Positions 51,013 through 61,402 of a DNA stretch of 64,000 nucleotides are shown in pieces. Within the stretch, counting starts at the first letter, position 1. Each line of letters begins with the position of its first letter. Both the position numbers and the translations under genes were made by a program. The DNA comes from Bacillota bacterium (GTDB lineage Bacteria > Bacillota > Sulfobacillia > JAIMAT01), in NCBI GenBank assembly GCA_029961055.1, contig JASBVM010000023.1:1-64000 (forward strand), given 5' to 3'. The notes below the pieces were generated by a model. That model made no database searches. It worked only from the letters and a program-made list of their open reading frames with translations, and was not told the origin of the DNA.

Positions 51013-52014
51013 GTGGCGAGCGAGGCCGGGCGCGCCGTGGCGGAGGCGCTGGAGAGGGGCGAGATCGAGCCGCTGGAGGCGCTCCGCCGCCTCCGGCGCC
51101 TGCCCGCAGGCCCGCCGGAGGGGGGCGGCGGGCCTGCCGCGGTGAGCGCCGCCGCGGCGCCGAGCGCTCCCGCACCGCCCGCCGCGGAGGGAGGGGCGGA
51201 GCTGGACGCGGCCCTGGCCGAGCTGGACCGCCTGGTCGGGCTGGAGGAGGTCAAACGGCTGGTCCGCGAACTGATCGACTTCGTCGAGGTGCAGCGCCGC
51301 CGCCAGGCGCAGCGCCTGGTGACGGAGCCCACGGTGCTCCACGCGGTCTTCCGCGGCAACCCCGGAACCGGCAAGACCACCGTCGCCCGGCTGCTGGCCC
51401 GGATCTACCAGGCCCTGGGCCTGCTGGAGCGGGGCCACCTGGTGGAGGTGGAGCGGGCCGACCTGGTGGGGGAGTACATCGGCCACACTGCCCAGAAGAC
51501 GAGGGAGCAGGTGCGCCGCGCGCTGGGCGGCATCCTCTTCGTCGACGAGGCCTACTCCCTGGCACGGGGCGGCGAGAAGGACTTCGGCAAGGAGGCCATC
51601 GACGTCCTGGTCAAGGCCATGGAGGACCACCGGGGCCGCTTCGTCCTCATCCTGGCCGGCTACCAGCTGGAGATGGAGTGGTTCCTCGCCCAGAATCCGG
51701 GGCTCCGCTCGCGCTTCCCGATCCAGATCGAGTTCCCCGACTTCGAAGTGGACCAGCTGGTGGCGATCTGCGAACTGATGTTCCACGAACGCGAGTACCG
51801 CCCCTCCCCGGAAGCCCTCGCACAGCTGCGCCAGAGGCTCCGCCGCCCCGAGTGGGCGCGACCGGTGGCCCAGGGGAACGCGCGTTTGATCCGGAACCTG
51901 GTGGAACGGGCCATCCGGCGGCAGGCGAGCCGGGTGATCCGCGAGGACCGGCGGAGCCGGGAGGAGCTGATGGAGATCACCGCCGACGACCTGCTGGGGG
52001 GCCTGCCGGCTTGA
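51013..52014 (+). CDS. spoVK: Stage V sporulation protein K (SpoVK, AAA+ ATPase)
   Basis: A 333-residue AAA+ ATPase of the CbbX/SpoVK group, needed for spore maturation in Bacillus. After an Ala/Pro/Gly-rich N-terminus the AAA core has FRGNPGTGKTTVARLLARIY (Walker A), ADLVGEYIGHTAQKT, GGILFVDEAYSL (Walker B) and LILAGY (sensor 1), with the arginine-bearing NPGLRSRFP. The length matches Bacillus SpoVK (322 aa). The GTG at 51013 is chosen because GAGGAGG lies 10 nt upstream; an ATG nine codons earlier lacks such a site. In Bacillus spoVK precedes hflX, glnR and glnA; here a different GTPase replaces hflX. Confidence 0.9.
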   Translation: MASEAGRAVAEALERGEIEPLEALRRLRRLPAGPPEGGGGPAAVSAAAAPSAPAPPAAEGGAELDAALAELDRLVGLEEVKRLVRELIDFVEVQRRRQAQRLVTEPTVLHAVFRGNPGTGKTTVARLLARIYQALGLLERGHLVEVERADLVGEYIGHTAQKTREQVRRALGGILFVDEAYSLARGGEKDFGKEAIDVLVKAMEDHRGRFVLILAGYQLEMEWFLAQNPGLRSRFPIQIEFPDFEVDQLVAICELMFHEREYRPSPEALAQLRQRLRRPEWARPVAQGNARLIRNLVERAIRRQASRVIREDRRSREELMEITADDLLGGLPA

Positions 52015-52622
52015 GCCGGGAGGGACCGGTGGCCCTCCTGGTGGGCCGACCGGGTGTGGGCAAGAGCGCGCTCTTCCGTCTTCTGGCCGCTTCGCCGGCG
52101 GGGCCGGGCGACGGCATGGGCCGTGGCTGGCCGGTGCGGCGCCCGCAGGAGCGACGGACGAGGCCCGGACCGCCGCCCCCGCTCGGCGTCGCCTGCCGCT
52201 GGTACCGGCTCGAGCTCGGGCGCGGGCGCGTGGAGCGGCTCCTGCTGGTCGAAGGCGCCTCTGTTCCCGAACGGCTTCCTGCGGCGGTGGCGGAGCGGAG
52301 GCGGCTGGGGGAGACACTGCTCCTCCTGGAGGACGCCGAGATGGTCCTCCACGTCCTGGACGGGCCCCGGCTGGGGCTGGAGCCGGAGGCGAGCTGGCTT
52401 CACCCGATCGACGAGGAGCTGCAGAGGATCGGGGTTCGGCGGCCGGCCTACGCGGCGGTGGTGAGCGGGACCGACCGCCCGTGGGGACCGACGGGCCTCG
52501 CCCGTCTGAGGGAGCGCTGGTCCGGCCTGCCCGTCTTCCCCTTCTCGGCTGCCACGCGGGAGGGCGTCCGGGAGATCCGCTCCTGGCTGAGGGAGCAGCT
52601 GGGCCGCGCGCGCGTGCGTTGA
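52011..52622 (+). CDS. Degenerate P-loop GTPase-like protein
   Basis: A 203-residue protein with an intact Walker A (LVGRPGVGKSALF, Lys18) at the very N-terminus, as in small GTPases of the Era/FeoB kind. A Pro/Arg-rich insertion (about 30-58) follows where switch I would be. The later parts are eroded: LLEDAEMVLHVLDGP stands near the G3/DxxG area, VVSGTDRP in place of NKxD, and FSAATREGVREI as a G5-like SA motif. The TTG at 52011 overlaps the spoVK stop (TTGA). The gene takes the place of hflX in the Bacillus order, but the sequence is not HflX. A sporulation role next to spoVK is inference. Confidence 0.6.
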   Translation: MSREGPVALLVGRPGVGKSALFRLLAASPAGPGDGMGRGWPVRRPQERRTRPGPPPPLGVACRWYRLELGRGRVERLLLVEGASVPERLPAAVAERRRLGETLLLLEDAEMVLHVLDGPRLGLEPEASWLHPIDEELQRIGVRRPAYAAVVSGTDRPWGPTGLARLRERWSGLPVFPFSAATREGVREIRSWLREQLGRARVR

Positions 52623-52647
52623 CAGGCGTCCGGGTGCCCGGTACTGT
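52619..52647 (+). promoter_or_regulatory. Promoter of glnR-glnA
   Basis: A perfect TTGACA (52619-52624), a 17-bp spacer and TACTGT (52642-52647). TGACA at 52620-52624 and TGTAA at 52645-52649 resemble half-sites of the GlnR operator TGTNA-N7-TNACA but are not in the right arrangement. A small hairpin (CCCCG-CGTG-CGGGG, 52684-52697) directly precedes the AGGAGG site. Confidence 0.65.
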
Positions 52648-52711
52648 AACGACGGCACGGCGACGGCGATTCCTGCCATGAGACCCCGCGTGCGGGGAGG
52701 AGGCGGGAAGG

Positions 52712-53188
52712 TTGGAGCAGCAGCCGGGGGGCGAGGAGCCCCTTTTCTCCATCGGCACCGTGGAGAAGCTGACCGGCCTCACCAGCCGGCAGATCCGATA
52801 CTACGAGACCAAGGGCCTGATCCGGCCCAGACGGACCCCCGGTCACCAGCGGCTCTACACCCGGGCCCAGGTGGAGCGCCTCCGCCAGGTGAAGCGCCTG
52901 CTGGACGAGGGCAGGAGCCTGCAGCGCATCGTCCACGAGCTCCTGTCGGAGGAGCGCGAGGGGGCGGACGAAGGGGTCCGCTACGCCACGCCTGCACGCT
53001 TCCTCCGGCGGGGCTTGACCTCGCTCTACCCGGTCCGCGAGGCGGGCGAGCTGATGCGCCTGGTGGAGAGCCGCCGGCGGGAGGAAGGCTCGGGGGAGCC
53101 GGAGCAGGGCGAGACGTGGCGCGGTGCGGGCGGCCCCGGCCGCCGCGCGCGCGGCAGGAGGCGGACGGATGGCCAGGAGGACGCCTGA
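52712..53188 (+). CDS. glnR: MerR-family nitrogen regulator GlnR
   Basis: A 158-residue MerR-type repressor. The winged helix is [28 protein letters not shown], then [27 protein letters not shown]. The C-terminal part is Arg/Glu/Gly-rich, as in GlnR, where feedback-inhibited glutamine synthetase stabilises DNA binding. The TTG at 52712 has GGAGGAGG upstream. glnA starts 20 bases before the end of this gene, matching the Bacillus glnRA operon. TnrA is an alternative member of the family, but the operon position favours GlnR. Confidence 0.9.
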   Translation: MEQQPGGEEPLFSIGTVEKLTGLTSRQIRYYETKGLIRPRRTPGHQRLYTRAQVERLRQVKRLLDEGRSLQRIVHELLSEEREGADEGVRYATPARFLRRGLTSLYPVREAGELMRLVESRRREEGSGEPEQGETWRGAGGPGRRARGRRRTDGQEDA

Positions 53189-54503
53189 GGAGATCCTCCG
53201 CACCGTGCGGGAGCAGGAGGTCCGGTTCGTCCGGCTCCAGTTCACCGACGTGCTGGGCGTCATCAAGAACGTCGACATCCCCGCGGCACAGCTGGAGAAG
53301 GCGCTGGCCGGCGAGCTCGCCTTCGACGGCTCCTCCATCGAGGGCTTCGTCCGCATCGAGGAGTCGGACATGGTGCTCCGGCCCGATCCGGACACCTTTG
53401 TCGTCTATCCCTGGCGGAACCGCGACGGGACCCGGACGGCCCGGCTGATCTGCGACATCGCCAACCCGGACGGGAGCCCCTTCGAGGGCGATCCCCGCCG
53501 CGTCCTGCGGCGGGCGATGGCGCGGGCGGCCGAGCAGGGGTTCGTGATGAACGTGGGGCCGGAGCCGGAGTTCTTCCTCTTCGGGACCGACCGGGAGGGG
53601 AACGCCACCACCCAGACCCAGGACCAGGCCGGCTACTTCGACCTCGCACCCGTCGACCGGGGCGAGGAAGCGCGCGCCGACATGGTGGTGACCCTCCAGG
53701 AGATGGGCTTCGAGATCGAGGCCTCGCACCACGAGGTGGCGCCGGGGCAGCACGAGATCGACTTCAAGTACGCCGACGCGCTGACCACCGCCGACGCCAT
53801 CGTCACCTTCCGCTTCGTGGTGCGGACGGTGGCCGCGGCGCACGGGCTCCACGCCACCTTCATGCCCAAGCCGCTCTTCGGCGTCAACGGCTCCGGCATG
53901 CACCTCCACCAGTCGCTCTTCCGCGGGGAGGAGAACGCCTTCTACGACCCGCGGCGCCCGGACGGGCTCTCCGAGGTGGCGCTCCACTACATCGCCGGCG
54001 TCATGCGCCACGCCCGGGCCATCACCGCCCTGGCCAACCCGCTGGTCAACTCCTACAAGAGGCTGGTCCCGGGCTACGAGGCGCCCACCTACGTCGCCTG
54101 GTCCCACCGCAACCGGAGCCCGATGATCCGCATTCCGGCCAAGCGCGGGCTGAGCACGCGGATCGAGCTCCGCTCGCCCGACCCCAGCTGCAACCCCTAC
54201 CTCGTCCTGGCCGCCTGTCTGCGGGCGGGCCTGGAGGGGGTCGAGGAGGGCCTGGTCCCGCCCGAGCCGGTCAACCGGAACCTCTACGCCATGAGCCCGC
54301 GGGAGCGGGAGGAGCTGGGCGTGGGGGAGCTTCCGGGCAATCTGGGCGAGGCGCTGGAGGAGCTGAGGAAGGACCCGCTGATGCGGGAGACGCTGGGCGA
54401 GCACGTCTTCCACCGCTACCTCGAGGCGAAGGAGATCGAGTGGGAGACCTACCGGAGCCAGGTCCACCCCTGGGAGGTGGAGCAGTATCTGCGCACCTTC
54501 TGA
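53169..54503 (+). CDS. glnA: Glutamine synthetase, type I-alpha
   Basis: A 444-residue glutamine synthetase that makes glutamine from glutamate, ammonia and ATP. Signatures: [17 protein letters not shown] near residue 55, [26 protein letters not shown], the ATP-binding segment [17 protein letters not shown] and [17 protein letters not shown]. The short length, the absence of the adenylylation loop and the Arg in EGFVRIEES (Arg62 of the Bacillus enzyme, used in feedback inhibition) place it in GSI-alpha. The ATG at 53169 overlaps glnR. It is followed by a highly structured 3' region. Confidence 0.97.
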   Translation: MARRTPEEILRTVREQEVRFVRLQFTDVLGVIKNVDIPAAQLEKALAGELAFDGSSIEGFVRIEESDMVLRPDPDTFVVYPWRNRDGTRTARLICDIANPDGSPFEGDPRRVLRRAMARAAEQGFVMNVGPEPEFFLFGTDREGNATTQTQDQAGYFDLAPVDRGEEARADMVVTLQEMGFEIEASHHEVAPGQHEIDFKYADALTTADAIVTFRFVVRTVAAAHGLHATFMPKPLFGVNGSGMHLHQSLFRGEENAFYDPRRPDGLSEVALHYIAGVMRHARAITALANPLVNSYKRLVPGYEAPTYVAWSHRNRSPMIRIPAKRGLSTRIELRSPDPSCNPYLVLAACLRAGLEGVEEGLVPPEPVNRNLYAMSPREREELGVGELPGNLGEALEELRKDPLMRETLGEHVFHRYLEAKEIEWETYRSQVHPWEVEQYLRTF

Positions 54504-54512
54504 CTTCCTCGC

Positions 54513-54612
54513 CTCGCTGGTTGAAGCCGGGAACCGCCTGGCGACAGGGAAGTGTCGCAGCCAGCGAGAATAGTGGCGGCGGAGACTGAATCGTCATTCA
54601 GTCTCCGCCGCC
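54513..54612 (+). other. Structured 3' region of glnA with 17-bp perfect hairpin
   Basis: First comes an outer stem CTCGCTGG (54513-54520) with CCAGCGAG (54561-54568). It encloses a CGG-GAA-CCG mini-hairpin and GCGACA-GGGAAG-TGTCGC (54541-54558). Then a perfect 17-bp hairpin (54575-54591 with 54596-54612, loop CGTC) follows. The last is probably the terminator or 3' end of the glnRA transcript, although only TTCGTT follows. The first part may be a small RNA domain ahead of etfB. I do not recognise it as a known riboswitch. Confidence 0.6.
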
Positions 54613-54697
54613 TTCGTTCCGGTCCCTTCCGCCGCGGCGCCCGGCCGCGGGCAGAGGGGTGCCGGGGCGGGCCGACTTCCTGAACGGGGGGTTGCCC

Positions 54698-55489
54698 ATG
54701 CGACTGGTCGTAGGACTCAAAACCATCCTCGATCCCGAGATTCCGCCCCGTGACTTCCGCATCGACACGGAAGCCCGGCGGCCCGTGCAGGGCAGGGCTT
54801 CGCTGGTGATCAGCCCCTTCGACGAGAACGCGCTGGAGCTTGCGCTCCAGTTGAAGGACCGGGACGCCTCGACCCACGTGGTCGCGCTCAGCGCCGGCCC
54901 CGCCAGCGCGGAGGAAGCGCTGCGGAAGGCGCTCTCGCTCCGCGTGGACGAGGCGGTCCGCGTCGATACCGATCCCCTGGACGAGCCCGACAGCGAGCAG
55001 ACCGCGCTCCTGCTCGCCAGGGCCGTCGAGCGGCTGGGCGGAGACCTCCTCCTGGTCGGCCGCCAGGCGGGCGACTGGGACCGGGGCCAGACCGGCCTGA
55101 TCGCCGCCGAGATCCTGGGCTGGCCATGCGTCACCTCGGTCTCCCGCATCGAGGCGGCGGACGGCAGGCTCCGCCTCCGCCACGAGGGCCCCGGCGGGCT
55201 GGAGGTGGTGGAGGCGGCGCCGCCGCTGGTCCTGACGGTGACCAACGACGAAGCCAACCAGCTCCGCATTCCCAAGGCGCGCGACATCCTCGCCACCCGC
55301 TCGAAGAGCGTCACCCGGCTCGGCCTGGCCGACCTGGGCCTCTCGCCCGAGACGGTCCGGCCCGCCACCGAGGTGACCCGGCTCTACGTGCCCGTGGAGG
55401 AGCACCAGTGCGAGTGGATCGAGGGCGACGACGCCGAGTCCAAGGCGCGGGCGCTGGCCGAGCGCCTGCTCGCGCTCAAGGTGCTCTAG
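54698..55489 (+). CDS. etfB: Electron transfer flavoprotein, beta subunit
   Basis: A 263-residue ETF beta subunit. It begins MRLVVGLKTILDP and has the typical SPFDENALELALQLKD, LLLARAVERLGGDLLLVGRQAGDWDRGQTG and the C-terminal AMP/flavin-binding KARDILATRSKSV region. With EtfA it carries electrons from acyl-CoA dehydrogenase, encoded three genes on. The ATG at 54698 follows GGGGGG. The operon etfB, etfA, Fe-S oxidoreductase, acyl-CoA dehydrogenase reads in one direction with short gaps. Confidence 0.95.
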   Translation: MRLVVGLKTILDPEIPPRDFRIDTEARRPVQGRASLVISPFDENALELALQLKDRDASTHVVALSAGPASAEEALRKALSLRVDEAVRVDTDPLDEPDSEQTALLLARAVERLGGDLLLVGRQAGDWDRGQTGLIAAEILGWPCVTSVSRIEAADGRLRLRHEGPGGLEVVEAAPPLVLTVTNDEANQLRIPKARDILATRSKSVTRLGLADLGLSPETVRPATEVTRLYVPVEEHQCEWIEGDDAESKARALAERLLALKVL

Positions 55490-55534
55490 GGCGAGGGTCT
55501 TCCCGACACCGACCAGGAAGCGAGGGTCCCTGCG

Positions 55535-56509
55535 ATGAGCGTGCTATCCATTCTCCTTCTCCGCGACGGCGCCGACCTCGACAAGGCGGCGCTGGAGGCG
55601 CTGGGCGCGGGCCAGGCGGCCGCCCGGGCGCTGGGCACGGATCTGGAGGCGGCCGTGGTCAGCGCGGGCGGGCAGAGCCCGGAGCTGGCCCCCTATGGCG
55701 TGCGGGCCGTCTACCGGCTGGCCGGCCCGGCGGGCGAGTACCAGCCCGAGCGCTGGCTGGCGGCGGCGGAGGGGCTGGTCCGCGCGGCCGGCGCCGACGT
55801 CGTCCTCTTCACCGGCGATGCCGCCGGGCGCGAGCTGGGGCCGCGGCTGGGCCGCCGGCTCGGCACCGGCAGCGTCACCGAGTGCACCGACTTTCACGTC
55901 GAGGACGGCCGGCTGGAGGCGGTCCGGCCGGTCTTCGGCGGCAAGGCGATCGCTCACGTCCGCACGGAGGGGCGGCCTGCCGTGCTGGTCACCCGCTTTC
56001 ACGCCTTCGCCCCGGCGCAGGCCGGGAGCGGGGAGGGAGCGGCGCCGGTGCAGGAGGTGGCGGTGGAGCTGCCGGCGGCCGACGGCCTGCCGCGCGTGGT
56101 CGAGCGGATCGAGGAGAGCGGGGAGGGCATCCGCCTGGAGGAAGCCCGGCGGATCGTCTCGGGCGGCCGCGGCCTGGGCGGCCCGGAGAACTTCGCGCTC
56201 CTGGAGGAGCTGGCGCGGGTGATCGGCGCCGCCGTCGGCGCCTCGCGGGCGGCGGTGGACGCGGGATGGGTGCCGGCCAGCTACCAGATCGGCCAGACCG
56301 GCCACATCGTGGCGCCCGACCTCTACCTGGCCGTCGGCATCTCGGGGGCGAGCCAGCACCTGGCCGGCATCGGCGGGGCGCGCCATGTGGTCGCGATCAA
56401 CAAGGACCCCAACGCCCCCATCTTCAAGGTGGCCGAGCTGGGGGTGGCCGAGGACTACAAGAAGCTCCTTCCCCCGCTGATCGAGGAGCTGAGGCGCCGG
56501 CTCGCCTGA
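55535..56509 (+). CDS. etfA: Electron transfer flavoprotein, alpha subunit
   Basis: A 324-residue ETF alpha subunit (FixB-like). The N-terminal domain is variable. The C-terminal FAD-binding domain has [60 protein letters not shown] and [11 protein letters not shown], the hallmark sequence of the family. FAD in this domain receives electrons and passes them to the membrane oxidoreductase. The ATG at 55535 lies 45 bp after etfB. I see no extra ferredoxin domain, and whether it is the bifurcating type cannot be decided from the motifs alone. Confidence 0.95.
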   Translation: MSVLSILLLRDGADLDKAALEALGAGQAAARALGTDLEAAVVSAGGQSPELAPYGVRAVYRLAGPAGEYQPERWLAAAEGLVRAAGADVVLFTGDAAGRELGPRLGRRLGTGSVTECTDFHVEDGRLEAVRPVFGGKAIAHVRTEGRPAVLVTRFHAFAPAQAGSGEGAAPVQEVAVELPAADGLPRVVERIEESGEGIRLEEARRIVSGGRGLGGPENFALLEELARVIGAAVGASRAAVDAGWVPASYQIGQTGHIVAPDLYLAVGISGASQHLAGIGGARHVVAINKDPNAPIFKVAELGVAEDYKKLLPPLIEELRRRLA

Positions 56510-56551
56510 GGGCGGGCGTCCGGTGCGGAGCCAGCGGGAGGGGGCGGTACC

Positions 56552-58645
<2,094 letters not shown>

Positions 58646-58709
58646 ACGGAGGCGCGGAGCGCGGCGGGCGGAGCGACCGTGCCCGTGCACGGACGGGAGG
58701 GCATGGGAC

Positions 58710-59876
58710 GTGGCGATGGGTGCCTTCGACCTGACCGAGGAGGAGCGGGCGCTGGCGGAGCTGGCGCGCCGGGTGGCCGAGGAGCGGGTGGCGCCCCGGG
58801 CGGCCGAGATCGACCTGGAGGACCGCTTCCCGGACGACCTCAGGCGGCTCTTCGGCGAGCTGGAGCTGATGGGGCTCGGCATCCCGGCGGCCTACGGCGG
58901 CGGTGGCGCCGGCCTCCTCGCCGTCTGCCTGGTGATCGAGGAGCTGGCGCGGGTGAGCGCCGCGGCCTCGCTGATCGTGGCCGATCACGAGCTGGGCCTG
59001 CTGCCTGTGCTGGTCGGGGCGTCGGAGGAGCAGAAGCGGGCCTGGCTCCCGGCCATCGCCTCGGGCGAGCGGCTGATGGCCTTCGCCCTGACCGAGCCGG
59101 AGGCGGGCTCTGACGCCGCCCGCCTCTCCATGCGCGCCGTCCGCCGCGGCGACCGCTACGTCCTCAGCGGCACCAAACGCTTCATCACGCACGGGAACGT
59201 GGCCGACTCGCTCACCGTCTTCGCCAGCACCGACCCCGAGAAGGGGTCGAAGGGGATCACCTGCTTCCTGGTCGACCGGGAGACGCCGGGGTTGAGCGTG
59301 ACCAAGCTGGAGCGGAAGATGGGGCTCCACGGCTCGCCCACGGCGGAACTCCTCTTCGAAGAGGTGGAGGTGCCGGTGGAGAACCGGATCGGGGAGGAGG
59401 GCCAGGGCTTCCGCATCGCCATGGCCACCCTGGACCACAGCCGGCCCGGTATCGCCGCCCAGGCCCTGGGCATCGCCCAGGGCGCCCTGGACCAGGCGGT
59501 CGCCTACGCGCGGGAGCGCCGCCAGTTCGGCCGCCCCATCGCCGACTTCCAGGCGATCCAGTTCATGATCGCCGACATGGCCATCGCGGTGGAGTCGGCG
59601 CGCGCGCTCACCTACAAGGCGGCGACGGTGGTGGAGGAGGCCGACCACGGGCGCCTCGACTGGCGGATGGCCAACCGCTACTCGGCGATGGCCAAGACCT
59701 ACGCCTCGGATGTGGCCATGCGCGTGACCACCGACGCGGTCCAGATCTTCGGCGGCTACGGGTACATCGCCGACTACCCCGTGGAGCGGATGATGCGGGA
59801 CGCCAAGATCACCCAGATCTACGAGGGGACGAACCAGATCCAGCGCCTCGTGATCGCCCGCAGCTACCTCTCCTGA
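58710..59876 (+). CDS. Acyl-CoA dehydrogenase
   Basis: A 388-residue flavoenzyme that oxidises acyl-CoA to enoyl-CoA and reduces ETF. Motifs: FALTEPEAGSDAARL (FAD/substrate), GTKRFITHGNVADS, RKMGLHGSPTAEL, GIAQGALDQAVAYARERRQFG, QIFGGYGYIADYPVERMMRDAK and the end IYEGTNQIQRLVIA. The catalytic base is Glu372, in the position of short/medium-chain and butyryl-CoA dehydrogenases; isovaleryl-type enzymes carry it elsewhere. The GTG at 58710 or the ATG two codons on may be the start. It is the last gene of the etf operon, converging with lexA by a 13-bp overlap. Confidence 0.94.
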   Translation: MAMGAFDLTEEERALAELARRVAEERVAPRAAEIDLEDRFPDDLRRLFGELELMGLGIPAAYGGGGAGLLAVCLVIEELARVSAAASLIVADHELGLLPVLVGASEEQKRAWLPAIASGERLMAFALTEPEAGSDAARLSMRAVRRGDRYVLSGTKRFITHGNVADSLTVFASTDPEKGSKGITCFLVDRETPGLSVTKLERKMGLHGSPTAELLFEEVEVPVENRIGEEGQGFRIAMATLDHSRPGIAAQALGIAQGALDQAVAYARERRQFGRPIADFQAIQFMIADMAIAVESARALTYKAATVVEEADHGRLDWRMANRYSAMAKTYASDVAMRVTTDAVQIFGGYGYIADYPVERMMRDAKITQIYEGTNQIQRLVIARSYLS

Positions 59877-60568
59877 GCGGGCGACGGCGGCGCGCCCAGG
59901 GCATGGGGGGCGCCGCCGCCGGATGCGCCGGCGAGACCGTGGAGGACGGCCAGGACGCGCCCCACGAGGCGGACTTCGCGGCTGACCAGCGGCTGGACGC
60001 CGGGGTTGGCAGCCTGGAGCCGGACCGCGTCCCCCTCGGGAAGAAGGCGCCGGACCACCGGCTCGTCGCCCACCAGCGCCACCACCAGCTGCCCGGGCGA
60101 GGCCTCCGCCGCGGGGCCGCAGAGGACCAGGTCGCCGTCGCCGATGCCGGCGCCTTCCATGGCGCTCCCCTGGACGCGGAGCGCGTAGGCCGCGCGGCCG
60201 CCGGGGGCGTCGGCGGGCAGGACGAGCCAGGCGAGCGGGAGCGGGGCGGCGGCCGCCGGTTCGGGTGGCTTCGGCAGCAGGGGGATGCGGCGGAGGCCGC
60301 GGCCGGCCTCCCCCGCCGTGGCGGGGAGCCCCGCGAGCCCCACGAGGCCCAGGGCGCGCGGCCGCGAGCCTTCCTGGCGGAGGTAGCCCTTGCGCGCCAG
60401 CTCCCGCAGGTAGGCGTGGACGGTGGAGCTGGAGCGGAGGCCGACGCGGGCGCCGATCTCGCGGACCGAGGGCGGGTAGCCGTGCTCCCGGAGGAAGGCG
60501 TCGATGGTCTCGAGAATCTGCCGCTCGCGCGGCCGCAGCGCGGAGGTGGCCGGCCGGCCGGCGTCCAA
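59864..60568 (-). CDS. lexA: LexA-family repressor lacking the self-cleavage residues
   Basis: A 234-residue LexA homologue. The N-terminal winged helix is clear and normal (LRPRERQILETIDAFLREHG, then YPPSVREIGARVGLRSSSTV). The C-terminal S24-type domain is recognisable (YALRVQGSAMEGAGIGDGD; DEPVVRRLLPEGDAVRLQAAN). In active LexA the motif is GxSM with a catalytic Ser; here it is G134-S135-A136-M137, so Ala replaces it. The catalytic Lys (DEATVKRF in Bacillus) is Arg173. The Ala-Gly scissile bond is absent, replaced by a Pro/Ala-rich stretch (95-112). The TTG at 60568 is chosen because the mapped promoter would start transcription downstream of the only longer start (ATG 60625). It is probably autoregulated by the SOS-type box. 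Confidence 0.88.
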   Translation of the reverse strand: MDAGRPATSALRPRERQILETIDAFLREHGYPPSVREIGARVGLRSSSTVHAYLRELARKGYLRQEGSRPRALGLVGLAGLPATAGEAGRGLRRIPLLPKPPEPAAAAPLPLAWLVLPADAPGGRAAYALRVQGSAMEGAGIGDGDLVLCGPAAEASPGQLVVALVGDEPVVRRLLPEGDAVRLQAANPGVQPLVSREVRLVGRVLAVLHGLAGASGGGAPHALGAPPSPAQER

Positions 60569-60615
60569 GGCGACACCCCCCTGGCGCCACTCGTCAGCGC
60601 GGGCGCGCCGGCTGC

Positions 60616-60644
60616 ATGCTAGCATGGAGGAAGGACGCGGTCAA
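60616..60644 (-). promoter_or_regulatory. lexA promoter
   Basis: On the minus strand: TTGACC (60639-60644), a 17-bp spacer and TAGCAT (60616-60621). Transcription would start near 60609. The SOS-type box overlaps the -35 element. Confidence 0.75.
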
Positions 60645-60655
60645 ACAGACGTTCG
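60642..60655. promoter_or_regulatory. SOS (LexA/DinR) box
   Basis: CAAACAGACGTTCG matches the Bacillota consensus CGAAC-N4-GTTCG with one mismatch. Its place over the -35 element of lexA fits classical autorepression, and the divergent coaB gene may also be affected. Confidence 0.7.
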
Positions 60656-60694
60656 CCCCGGGGCCCGGTCGCCCGGGGTTCGAGGAGGTTGAGC

Positions 60695-61402
60695 GTGCGC
60701 CGGCCACACTTGATCGTCACCGGGGGTCCCACCGAGGCACCCCTGGACGAGGTCCGCTTCCTGTCCAACCGCTCGTCGGGACGGACGGCGGCGGCCGTCG
60801 CGGGCGCGGCGCTGGCGCGGGGCTGGGACGTCACCTTCGTCCACGGGCCGGGCAGCGCCTTGCCGCAGGGAGGGGAGGGGTGGCTCCGGCGGGTGGCCGT
60901 CCGCACGGTGGGCGACCTGGCCGCCGCGCTGGAGCGGCTCCTGCGCGATCCGGAGCGCCCCGTCGACGCGCTGGTCCACGCCATGGCCGTGCTCGACTTC
61001 GCCCCGGACCGGAGCATGGAGGGGAAGGTCTCGTCGCGAGGCGAGTGGTGGGTCCGCCTGGTGCCCACGCCCAAGGTGGTGGAGCAGATCCGCCGCTGGG
61101 CGCCGGGGATCTTCCTGGTCGCCTTCAAGCTGGAGGCGGGGGAGGAGCCGGAGGAGCTGGTGCGGGCGGCGCGGGAGGCGGCCGCCCGCCACGGGGCCGA
61201 CCTGGTGGTGGCCAACAGCCTCCGCCAGGTCGGCGCCGACCGCCACGTCACCTACCTGGTCGACCCGCACGGGGGCGAGGTGCGGCGGAGCGAGACCAAC
61301 GCCGAACTGGCCGCCCTCCTGCTGGAGCGGATCGAGGCCCGCCTGGCGCCCAGGCGGGAGCCGGTGGAGAGCTGCGGGCGTCCCGGAGGCGGTCGGGGTT
61401 GA
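60695..61402 (+). CDS. coaB: Phosphopantothenate-cysteine ligase CoaB
   Basis: A 235-residue enzyme that joins 4'-phosphopantothenate and cysteine in coenzyme A synthesis. Motifs: LIVTGGPTEAPLDEVRFLSNRSSGR at the N-terminus, HAMAVLDFAPDRSMEGKVSS in the middle, LVPTPKVVEQIR, FKLE and DLVVANSL. It stands alone instead of being the C-terminal half of a CoaBC (Dfp) fusion. The GTG at 60695 has GGAGG 6 nt upstream; the TTG at 60689 is too close to it. The stop overlaps the start of coaC (TTGA). Confidence 0.92.
   Translation: MRRPHLIVTGGPTEAPLDEVRFLSNRSSGRTAAAVAGAALARGWDVTFVHGPGSALPQGGEGWLRRVAVRTVGDLAAALERLLRDPERPVDALVHAMAVLDFAPDRSMEGKVSSRGEWWVRLVPTPKVVEQIRRWAPGIFLVAFKLEAGEEPEELVRAAREAAARHGADLVVANSLRQVGADRHVTYLVDPHGGEVRRSETNAELAALLLERIEARLAPRREPVESCGRPGGGRG

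Noticed and set aside
52011-52622. HflX, expected between spoVK and glnR
   Set aside because: The protein is only about 200 residues, starts directly with Walker A, and lacks the HflX N-terminal domain and a proper NKxD motif.
60569-60625. Longer LexA start at the ATG at 60625
   Set aside because: It lies upstream of the transcription start predicted from the TTGACC-N17-TAGCAT promoter and adds residues not typical of LexA.
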